Source: DASPXY01 sp038227745 (GTDB lineage: Bacteria; Planctomycetota; Planctomycetia; Gemmatales; Gemmataceae). From it: DNA of 14,740 bases. Position numbers and translations under genes: made by a program. Shown here piece by piece: positions 7,601 to 13,132 of the stretch. The stretch spans positions 1-14,740 of the forward strand of contig JBBRPS010000171.1 in assembly GCA_038227745.1 (NCBI GenBank). The letters are read 5' to 3'. How positions within the stretch are numbered: the stretch's first letter is position 1; each line of letters begins with the position of its first letter. The notes below the pieces were generated by a model that saw only the letters and a list, made by a program, of their open reading frames with translations, was not told the origin of the DNA and made no database searches.

Positions 7601-7804
7601 GTGGCCGACTTCGCGCTCGACGGGGCGGCGGCGGGTGAGGACCTGGCGCCGCGGTTCAAGTCGGTGAGCCAGGGCGTATGGGAGTACCGGCCGACGACGC
7701 CGGGCAACGCCCCGCCCGGCGGGAGGCTGACGGTGTCGGTGTCCGACCGGCAGGGGAATGTGACGCGGATCGAGCGGACGTTCTCGGTCAAGAAGGGGAG
7801 ATGA
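4661..7804 (+). CDS. HzsA-related secreted di-heme protein with PD40 repeats
   Basis: A 1047-residue protein with signal peptide (MTARLTLPLLALAALAIAPA, cleavage near SGQ), so periplasmic or outside. Beta-propeller (PD40-like) strands follow: PSVSLDGQWVF (about 107), GGRLVFTSNRNAF (about 195), KDGRIIFSS (about 247). Two c-type heme motifs lie in the second half: CGGCH at 671-675, preceded by WHQLRPGEIRNDC, and CTACH at 749-753 within YYRDVKPILDRSCTACHT, the planctomycete cytochrome pattern. A beta-rich C-terminus ends the chain. This layout matches the HzsA-related family, named after the anammox hydrazine synthase alpha subunit. HzsB and HzsC partners are not in the window, so hydrazine synthesis should not be assumed; electron transfer or a redox reaction on an unknown substrate is more likely. 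The start at 4661 is set by the signal peptide and a GGGGGA 7 bases upstream. Confidence 0.88.
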   Translation: MTARLTLPLLALAALAIAPASGQQKEQLFLDPINVTPPHVSTDKAVKYDYDIVYVRTPRKGDRAPSLWTEIAHPAIMDAGGDLMLLHPDGREELLVRGGDDGSVTDPSVSLDGQWVFYAHLKGLKGTSQHGQPPFGGADLYKMHVKSRKLVRLTHQEWTPNTGAADWSGDFRTPQKGKTHLHYGVLNMGPCPLPGGRLVFTSNRNAFKPPKHPSPCLQLFVMDDDGKNIELIGHLNVGMALHPVVLKDGRIIFSSLESQGLRSGIHWGLWSIHPDGTNWGPVLSALLPGEGAPNAFHFQTQLSDGSIVAEEYYNQNNSGFGGYYRLPPQPPAGYPPFGPAYTGDPRNPPLRQGRHYNGRGRYGRLPFSPHGIESLTPFANFGEGPADPSVLGKKDAPAVGKFTHPSGAPDNHLLTCYSPGPVNHQYAHYPMPDGGLYLLKGGKAINEPGQMLLIKNEPNYNEQWPRALVPYNRIHGVEEPRRIPALANDGKRSPHLPEGTPYGLVGTSSFYKRESYPGGAVPPGGVTAAYAGKAKPGSYLGLDPFNTSENGASLNWFNQGADAGRYDNDDIHAVRILAMEPTTDRHRGAKAGRRFHSHARERLRILGEVPVRHFKDGKQPLDPDGNPDTSFLAKIPADTAFTFQTLDRNGMVLNMAQTWHQLRPGEIRNDCGGCHAHSQRPTPFAQTAAARPDYKLFDLTKRTPLLTTKAQDQSGRQWDAKGETGVRFEGTIENVEYYRDVKPILDRSCTACHTRNAAAPPAKLVLDDDAPVQAPDIGRVPGTYYRLALDGAAKFGHKPVIHNGSWRQTNASRYVRKFQSRRSLLIWKVYGKRLDGWTNDDFPTETVPGDATTLRWKGAAVANTPQNRNLADLDYLSPRMPPPEAVAGTYVGPDGKKIKVAPLTDEDRLTLVRWIDLGCPLDLDYDPVRPDQRGYGWMLDDNRPTLTLTHPRADAGGPLTRLLVGMHDYYSGLDMSSFRVVADFALDGAAAGEDLAPRFKSVSQGVWEYRPTTPGNAPPGGRLTVSVSDRQGNVTRIERTFSVKKGR

Positions 7805-7810
7805 CCGTTC

Positions 7811-7876
7811 GGCCTGTGGGTCAGGACTCCGCTCCTGACATCGGCTTGTCAGGAGCGGAGTCCTGACCCACAGGCC
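7811..7876. repeat. 30-bp perfect palindrome between convergent genes (bidirectional terminator candidate)
   Basis: Bases 7811-7840 are exactly complementary to 7847-7876 around a 6-base loop (TCGGCT). Each arm contains its own palindrome, GTCAGGA-N6-TCCTGAC (7820-7839 and 7848-7867), the same pair-of-palindromes design as at 3041-3125 but with unrelated sequence. It starts 6 bases after the HzsA-like stop and ends 9 bases from the kinase stop, filling the gap between two genes that run toward each other. Transcription from either side would produce a very stable hairpin. There is no T-run on either side. Confidence 0.88.
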
Positions 7877-7885
7877 CTCCCGCGT

Positions 7886-9118
7886 TCAGCGCAGCAGCAG
7901 GATCAGGTTCAGCAGCAGGCTCACCGCGAGCACGCCGCCGCCGAGGTAGACCCACAGGATCGGCACCGTCCCTTCCTGCCGTTCGTCGTCGTCCTCCTCG
8001 TCCGCCTCGCCGTGGGCGAGTCCCTTCAGCGCCGCCATGTCCATGCGCTCGCGCGCCATCCGCGGCGGCTCGCCGTTCAGCAGACATCCCAGGTCGATGA
8101 TCAGATCCGCGGGCGTCTGGTAGCGGCGGTCGCGATCCTTGGCCATCATGAACTCGACGACCTCGCCCAGGCCCGACGACAGCGCCGTGTGGAGGTGGTC
8201 CGGCGGCGTCAGCTCCTGGTGCAGGTGGGCGTCGAGGACCTCCGTCACCTGCTGGCCGGGGAACGGCGGCTGACCGGTGACCATGTGGTAGAACGTGGCG
8301 CCAAGGGAGTAGATGTCGGCGCGGCTGTCGATGTCCTCGCGGCCCTCGACCTGCTCGGTGGCCATGTAGTACGGCGTGCCGATGGCCATGCCCTTCTCGG
8401 CGCGGGCCAGGGCGCGGTCGCCGGTGTCGCGCGCCATGCCGAGGTCGGCGAGCTTGGCGATGCCCTCGTTGGTGAGGATGATGTTCGCCGGCTTGACGTC
8501 GCGGTGGATCAGGCCGCGCGCGTGCGCCTGCTGCAGCGCTTGCGCAACCTGGAGCACGATGTCCACCGCCGCGCGCTCGGGGAAGACCTTCCCCTTTTCC
8601 AGCTCATCCTTGATGGTGGTGCCCTCGACGTACTCCATGACGAAGAAGTGCAGGTGGCCCGCCGAGCCGACGTCAATGGCCTGCACGACGTTGTTGCTGC
8701 TGAACTTGGCGGCGAGGTGGGCCTCGCGCTGGAAGCGCTGGGTGAACTCTTTGTTGGCGGCCAGGCGCGGGCTGAGGACCTTGACCGCGACGAGGCGGTT
8801 CATGCTCAGCTGGCGCGCCTTGAAGACGGTGCCCATCGCGCCCTGACCCAGCTTCTCGAGCATCTGGTAGCCGGGGATCTGCTCGTTGAGCAGCTGGGCC
8901 AGTTCCTGCTTGGCGCGGCGGGCCTGCGACAGGGTGAGGAAGCCGGCCTTGACCAGGCGGACGAGCAGGGCCTCGGCGCCGCCGGCGCCGTCCTCCGCGG
9001 CGGCGCGGCACTTCTCGAGCTCCTCGCGCGTGAGCAGGCCGCGGCTGATCAGGGCGTGGGCCAGCCGTTCCTCCTCGGCGCTCGCCGCGCCGGTTACCGG
9101 TTTACTCGTCGCCGCCAT
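7886..9118 (-). CDS. PknB-type Ser/Thr protein kinase with C-terminal membrane anchor
   Basis: A 410-residue kinase. Residues 17-80 hold two helical 'GLLTREEL / GFLTLSQA' units, a pattern seen before the kinase core in other planctomycete kinases. The core (about 84-345) has GQGAMG (91-96), Lys113 in VAVKV, HRDVKPAN (205-212) with catalytic D207, and D225. Two motifs deviate: DLG (225-227) replaces DFG and ATE (253-255) replaces APE. An acidic linker (371-382, EADEEDDDERQE) leads to a single hydrophobic helix (385-409), so the kinase domain should face the cytoplasm with a membrane tail. Key catalytic residues remain, so activity is expected. Substrates are unknown and no linked phosphatase is visible. 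A candidate promoter lies at 9185-9214. Confidence 0.95.
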   Translation of the reverse strand: MAATSKPVTGAASAEEERLAHALISRGLLTREELEKCRAAAEDGAGGAEALLVRLVKAGFLTLSQARRAKQELAQLLNEQIPGYQMLEKLGQGAMGTVFKARQLSMNRLVAVKVLSPRLAANKEFTQRFQREAHLAAKFSSNNVVQAIDVGSAGHLHFFVMEYVEGTTIKDELEKGKVFPERAAVDIVLQVAQALQQAHARGLIHRDVKPANIILTNEGIAKLADLGMARDTGDRALARAEKGMAIGTPYYMATEQVEGREDIDSRADIYSLGATFYHMVTGQPPFPGQQVTEVLDAHLHQELTPPDHLHTALSSGLGEVVEFMMAKDRDRRYQTPADLIIDLGCLLNGEPPRMARERMDMAALKGLAHGEADEEDDDERQEGTVPILWVYLGGGVLAVSLLLNLILLLR

Positions 9119-9143
9119 GAGGTATCGTCCCTGGTGCGAAAAT

Positions 9144-9177
9144 GCCGTCCGCGCACCGGGTTTCGGTTCGGGACGGC
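9144..9177. repeat. Stem-loop in the predicted leader of the kinase mRNA
   Basis: GCCGTCC (9144-9150) pairs with GGACGGC (9171-9177), with an inner ACCG/CGGT pair (9155-9158 with 9164-9167). If transcription starts near 9178, as the candidate promoter suggests, the mRNA would begin with this hairpin, 25 bases ahead of the start codon. It might protect the 5' end; no regulatory role can be shown. Confidence 0.4.
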
Positions 9178-9184
9178 TTCCTTG

Positions 9185-9214
9185 TTTCTACGGGCGCCGC
9201 GGCGCAGCTGTCAA
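9185..9214 (-). promoter_or_regulatory. Candidate sigma70-like promoter of the kinase gene
   Basis: On the minus strand a perfect TTGACA (9214-9209) is followed after 18 bases by TAGAAA (9190-9185). The predicted start would be near 9178, leaving a leader of about 60 bases. This suggests the kinase is transcribed on its own and not only with the gene upstream. Confidence 0.45.
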
Positions 9215-9378
9215 CCCAATTCCTCGGGGCGGGGCGGGCGGGCTCTGGGCCATGAGGGGGGGCCGGCCGGGGACGGAAATCGCCGCGGCCCCCGGCACAA
9301 TCGGCGGTCAGCGCCGGACCGGGGACCGCGGCGAGGGTTGGCCGGCCGCGGCAGTGTCGGAGAGGGCAGGCATGGAGG

Positions 9379-9816
9379 TTACTCCTCGTCGAGGCGCTTC
9401 AGGAAGGTGAGCGTTTCGGTCTTCACGGCGCCGTCGCCGGGGATGGCGGTCCAGCGACCGATCAGGCGCGGGCCGGGCTCGATGCGGTAGAGGTTGACGC
9501 CGCGCACCACGCCGCCCTTGTCGCCGGGGATGGCCCAGCTCGCGGCCAGCGTGTCGCCCTGGCGGATGCCGACGCCGAAGTAGCCGCCGCCGGCGCCGAT
9601 CACCCACTGGATCAGGTAGACGTCGCGCTTCTTGGTGATGACCGCGATGCCGCTGTAGTTCTTGCCCAGGCCCTCGCTGCCCTTGCAGGTGTAGTAGCCG
9701 CTGATGTCGCCGGCCTCCTTGTCCTTGAAGGTGTCGGCCTTGCCGGTGGTCTTCGCGTCGGGCCGGTTGGTCGGGGCCGTCAGCAGCGTCGCCACGAGTA
9801 GGGTTGTGCAGAACAT
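9379..9816 (-). CDS. Small secreted beta-rich protein of unknown function
   Basis: A 145-residue protein with a short signal peptide (MFCTTLLVATLLTAP). The body is an alternation of short strands: GYYTCKGSEGLGKNYSGIA, VYLIQWVIGAGGGYFGVGIR, GDTLAASWAIPG and a closing LIGRWTAIPGDGAVKTETL segment. The 'G.Y...G....Y.G...I......Y.i.W..g....G.Gi..gd.L...W' pattern resembles secreted proteins annotated as LIC10280-like or fibronectin-binding in Leptospira and planctomycetes; that is from memory and says little about function. AAGGAG lies 6 bases before the start, which supports this start strongly. It is divergent from ppdK, with 334 bases between them, and 260 bases upstream of the kinase gene on the same strand. 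Confidence 0.8.
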   Translation of the reverse strand: MFCTTLLVATLLTAPTNRPDAKTTGKADTFKDKEAGDISGYYTCKGSEGLGKNYSGIAVITKKRDVYLIQWVIGAGGGYFGVGIRQGDTLAASWAIPGDKGGVVRGVNLYRIEPGPRLIGRWTAIPGDGAVKTETLTFLKRLDEE

Positions 9817-10150
9817 GGCTCACTCCTTTTCCAGGCTGAGAAAGGTGGCCCGTCCGCGGGCAGCGGCGCCGGCGTCCGGGGAGCGGCTATTCCCTTAGCG
9901 CTCTTCCTCTAATTGTAACAGTCGCGCCCGTCTTGCCTATCGCAGAATGCGCCCCTTGCCCAGGCGGCACGGTCGGAAGAGGCGGTTGAGCCGCGCCGCA
10001 ACGGTGTGCCCGCCCCTGGCGCCCCCCCGTCCCTTTGACGCTCCCCGTCGCCGTCCCTACATTTCCACCATTACGCGCGCGCCGCCGGGGACGGAGCCCG
10101 CGGCCCGGCGCACCTGTCCCGCGGAGCGGGATGCATCAACCCAGGAACAA
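9817..10150. other. Divergent intergenic region between the small secreted protein and ppdK
   Basis: No gene is apparent. The right part holds the ppdK promoter candidate (10035-10063). On the minus strand TACAAT (9917-9912) could be a -10 box for the secreted protein gene, about 95 bases before its start, but no good -35 was found. The open frame entering ppdK from 9947 is an upstream extension with no family similarity. Confidence 0.5.
10035..10063 (+). promoter_or_regulatory. Candidate sigma70-like promoter of ppdK
   Basis: TTGACG (10035-10040) and TACATT (10058-10063) are separated by 17 bases; each box differs from consensus by one or two positions. The predicted transcript would start near 10070 and carry an untranslated leader of about 80 bases. 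Confidence 0.5.
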
Positions 10151-12877
10151 ATGATCATGACCAGGTACGTGTACTTCTTCGGCGGCGGCCAGGCCGACGG
10201 CAACGGCAAGATGAAGGAACTGCTCGGCGGCAAGGGCGCCAACCTCGCCGAGATGGCCGGCTCCAGCCTGGGCCTCCCCGTCCCCGCCGGCTTCACCCTC
10301 GTCACCGACTACTGCAACGCCTACCTCCAGCACGGCCGCACGTTCGACGACGAGGTGCGCCAGCAGGTCGCCGACGCCATGAAGAAGACCGAACAGGTCA
10401 TGGGCATGCGCTACGGCGACTCGGAAAACCCGCTCCTCATGTCCTGCCGCTCCGGCGCCCGCACGTCGATGCCCGGCATGATGGAGACGGTCCTGAACGT
10501 TGGCCTCTGCACGCGCACCCTCCCCGGCCTGGTGAAGAAGAGCGGCAACGAGCGCTTCGTCTACGACGCCTACCGCCGACTCATCACGATGTACTCCGAC
10601 GTCGTCATGGAGAAGGCCGAGGATGTCGAGCCCGCCGAGGGCAAGGGCATCCGCCAGCAGCTCGACCGCATCATGGAGGACCTCAAGCACAAGAAGGGCT
10701 ACCACCAGGACACCGACCTGACCGCCGACGACCTCAAGGGGCTGTGCGCCGAGTACCGCAAGAAGGTCAAGGAGGTGCTCGGCCGCGACTTCCCCGACGA
10801 CCCGCAGGAGCAACTCTGGGGCGCCATCGGCGCCGTCTTCAAGAGCTGGAACGGCCGTCGCGCCATCGCCTACCGCAAGATCGAGGGCATCCCCCACGAG
10901 TGGGGCACCGCCTGCAACGTCCAGAGCATGGTCTTCGGCAACCTCGGCAACACGTCGGCGACGGGCGTGGCCTTCACGCGCAACCCGGCCACCGGCGAGA
11001 ACAAGTTCTACGGCGAGTGGCTCGTCAACGCCCAGGGCGAGGACGTCGTCGCCGGCATCCGCACCCCCAACCCGCTCAACGAGGCCACCAAGAACGAGCA
11101 GAACGCCCACTTGTCCTCTCTGGAAAAGGATTGGCCGGACACCTACAAGGAACTCGATGGCATCCGGCTCAAGCTGGAGCGGCACTTCAAGGACATGCAG
11201 GACATCGAGTTCACGATCCAGGAGAAGAAGCTCTACATGCTCCAGTGCCGTTCCGGCAAGCGAACCGGCACCGCCGCCCTGAACATGGCGATGGACATGC
11301 TCCACGAGGGCCTCATCGACGAGCAGACCGCCGTCAAGCGCGTCGCCCCGGCCCAGCTCGACGAGATGCTCCACCCCATCGTCGATCCCAAGGCGGAGAA
11401 GAGCGCCACGGTGCTGGCGACCGGCCTGCCGGCCGGCCCAGGCGGGGCCGGCGGCGAGGTGGTCTTCACGTCCGCCGACGCCATCGCCGCCGCGAAGGCG
11501 GGCAAGAACGTCATCCTGGTGCGCGAGGAGACGAACCCGGAGGACGTCGATGGGATGCGGGCGGCGCAGGGCATCCTGACGGCGCGTGGCGGCATGACAT
11601 CCCATGCGGCGCTGGTCGCGCGCGGCTGGGGCAAGTGCTGCATCGTCGGCGCCGGCAAGCTGAAGATCCGCCACGACGGCGGCAAGGGCTGGACGCTGTC
11701 GGCCGACGGCAAGACGCTCAAGGCGGGCGACGTGATTACCCTTAACGGCACGCGCGGCATCGTTTACCAGGGCGCCGTACACATGATCGACGCCACGGAG
11801 AACCCGCGCCTGTCGGACTTCATGAAGCTGGTGGACAGGTTCCGCAAGCTTGGCGTGCGCACCAACGCCGACACGCCGGAGGACGCGCGGGTGGCGCGCA
11901 AGTTTGGCGCCGAGGGCATTGGCCTGTTCCGCACCGAACACATGTTCTACGGCAAGGGCAGCGAACAGCCGCTGTTCCTGCTGCGCAAGATGATTCTCAG
12001 CGGCACGACCGACGAGCGCGTGGCGGCGCTGAAGGAGCTATCCGCCTTCGTCAAGCGCGACATCAAGGCGACGCTGGAGGCGATGGACGGCCTGCCGGTG
12101 ACGGTCCGCCTGCTCGATCCGCCGCTGCACGAGTTCGTGCCGCACAACGAGGAGGCCGTGCGCCAGATGGCGGAGGCGCTGCACATCGACGCCGCGGAGG
12201 TGAAGCGGCGCGGCGATGCCCTGCACGAAGTCAACCCGATGATGGGCCACCGCGGCGTGCGCCTGGGCATCACCTATCCGGAGATCACGGAGATGCAGGT
12301 GCGGGCCATCCTGGAGGCCGCGAGCGAGTTGATGAAGGCCGGCAAGAACCCGCACCCGGAGCTGATGGTGCCGGTGACGTGCGACGTGTCCGAACTGGAC
12401 GCGACGAAGAAGATCTTCGACCGCGTCCGCGCGGAGGTGAAGAAGCAGAGCGGCGTCGAGGTGGAGTGCCTGTACGGCACGATGATCGAGATCCCACGGG
12501 CCTGCCTGCTGGCGGACCGGATGGCGAAGGCGTCGGAGTTCTTCTCGTTCGGCACGAACGACCTGACGCAGATGACGTTCGGCTTTAGCCGCGACGACAC
12601 CGACCGCTTCCTTCCCGCCTACCTGGAGGAGGATCTGCTGCCGGCCGACCCGTTCAAGACGATCGACAAGGACGGTGTCGGACAGCTGATCGAGATGGCG
12701 GTGCAGAAGGGGCGGCAGACGCGGAAGGACCTGAAGATCGGCATCTGCGGCGAGCACGGCGGCGACCCGGCTTCGGTGAAGTTCTGCGCCCGCGTCGGGT
12801 TGAATTACGTGAGCTGCAGCCCGTTCCGCGTGCCGATCGCCCGCCTCGCCGCGGCACAGGCGGCGCTGGAGAAGTAA
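10151..12877 (+). CDS. ppdK: Pyruvate, phosphate dikinase
   Basis: Cytoplasmic enzyme converting pyruvate, ATP and phosphate to phosphoenolpyruvate, AMP and pyrophosphate, reversibly. The 908 residues match the usual family length. The N-terminal ATP-grasp domain begins with GGKGANLAEM (26-35). The swivelling phosphohistidine domain has GGMTSHAALVARGWGKCCIVG with catalytic His485; Thr483 is the position phosphorylated in enzymes controlled by PPDK regulatory protein. The C-terminal PEP/pyruvate barrel carries YGTMIEIPRA, FFSFGTNDLTQMTFGFSRDD and the catalytic Cys866 in GICGEHGG. ATG at 10151 is preferred over 10157 because AGGA lies 5 to 8 bases before it. The frame is open upstream to 9947, but that part is low complexity. 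A promoter candidate is at 10035-10063 and a GC-rich hairpin follows the stop. It may serve pyrophosphate-linked glycolysis or gluconeogenesis; direction cannot be inferred here. Confidence 0.98.
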   Translation: MIMTRYVYFFGGGQADGNGKMKELLGGKGANLAEMAGSSLGLPVPAGFTLVTDYCNAYLQHGRTFDDEVRQQVADAMKKTEQVMGMRYGDSENPLLMSCRSGARTSMPGMMETVLNVGLCTRTLPGLVKKSGNERFVYDAYRRLITMYSDVVMEKAEDVEPAEGKGIRQQLDRIMEDLKHKKGYHQDTDLTADDLKGLCAEYRKKVKEVLGRDFPDDPQEQLWGAIGAVFKSWNGRRAIAYRKIEGIPHEWGTACNVQSMVFGNLGNTSATGVAFTRNPATGENKFYGEWLVNAQGEDVVAGIRTPNPLNEATKNEQNAHLSSLEKDWPDTYKELDGIRLKLERHFKDMQDIEFTIQEKKLYMLQCRSGKRTGTAALNMAMDMLHEGLIDEQTAVKRVAPAQLDEMLHPIVDPKAEKSATVLATGLPAGPGGAGGEVVFTSADAIAAAKAGKNVILVREETNPEDVDGMRAAQGILTARGGMTSHAALVARGWGKCCIVGAGKLKIRHDGGKGWTLSADGKTLKAGDVITLNGTRGIVYQGAVHMIDATENPRLSDFMKLVDRFRKLGVRTNADTPEDARVARKFGAEGIGLFRTEHMFYGKGSEQPLFLLRKMILSGTTDERVAALKELSAFVKRDIKATLEAMDGLPVTVRLLDPPLHEFVPHNEEAVRQMAEALHIDAAEVKRRGDALHEVNPMMGHRGVRLGITYPEITEMQVRAILEAASELMKAGKNPHPELMVPVTCDVSELDATKKIFDRVRAEVKKQSGVEVECLYGTMIEIPRACLLADRMAKASEFFSFGTNDLTQMTFGFSRDDTDRFLPAYLEEDLLPADPFKTIDKDGVGQLIEMAVQKGRQTRKDLKIGICGEHGGDPASVKFCARVGLNYVSCSPFRVPIARLAAAQAALEK

Positions 12878-12915
12878 TGGGTTCGTGGTCATGGCGAGCC
12901 GGTTTGTCTTCCCGT

Positions 12916-12938
12916 CTCGCTCCCGAAGCGGGGGCGAG
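12916..12938. repeat. GC-rich hairpin just after ppdK
   Basis: CTCGCTCCC (12916-12924) pairs with GGGGGCGAG (12930-12938) with one G-U pair and a GAAGC loop, 38 bases after the ppdK stop. It is related to the hairpin at 267-296. It could terminate or stabilise the ppdK transcript, though no T-run follows. Confidence 0.5.
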
Positions 12939-12974
12939 GGGTCGGGTGAGGGGGCCGGCATCGAGAAGCGCGCT

Positions 12975-13044
12975 GCGAGCGCGAAACGGCAAGCCAGGCG
13001 CGCTCCGCCGACGGGGCGCGCCTGGCTTGCCGTTTCGCGCTCGC
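12975..13044. repeat. 29-bp perfect palindrome between convergent genes (terminator candidate)
   Basis: Bases 12975-13003 are the exact reverse complement of 13016-13044. Pairing continues inward through one G-U pair to three further pairs (13005-13007 with 13012-13014), leaving a four-base loop. It lies between the convergent ppdK and the minus-strand gene ending at 13133, so it may stop transcription from both sides. Its sequence (core CGAAACGGCAAGCCAGG) is unrelated to the palindromes at 3041 and 7811. Confidence 0.85.
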
Positions 13045-13069
13045 GCCCACCCGCTTGACGCCCCGACCC

Positions 13070-13099
13070 CTTCCCCCGAAGCGGAGCCGAGGGGGGAAG
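13070..13099. repeat. Short GC-rich inverted repeat downstream of the right-edge gene
   Basis: CTTCCCCC (13070-13077) pairs with GGGGGAAG (13092-13099) around a 14-base loop containing GAAGCGGAGCCGAG. The loop resembles the centre of the hairpin at 12916-12938 (GAAGCGG), which suggests a degraded member of the same repeat family. It lies 34 bases beyond the stop of the minus-strand gene. Confidence 0.45.
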
Positions 13100-13132
13100 A
13101 ATCAGACAGCGGTATCGCGTTCGTGAATCAGA

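Noticed and set aside
4661..7804. Anammox hydrazine synthase proper
   Set aside because: No HzsB/HzsC neighbours, the protein is longer than the anammox subunit, and related proteins occur in planctomycetes that do not carry out anammox.
9258..9293. GGGGGCC/GGCCCCC stem as terminator of the small secreted protein gene
   Set aside because: The stem is only seven pairs with a 22-base loop, lies 86 bases past the stop and has no T-run; GC-rich sequence gives such pairs by chance.
10136..11941. Minus-strand frame of 601 residues opposite ppdK
   Set aside because: The plus strand encodes all PPDK catalytic motifs; the antisense frame is a composition artefact.
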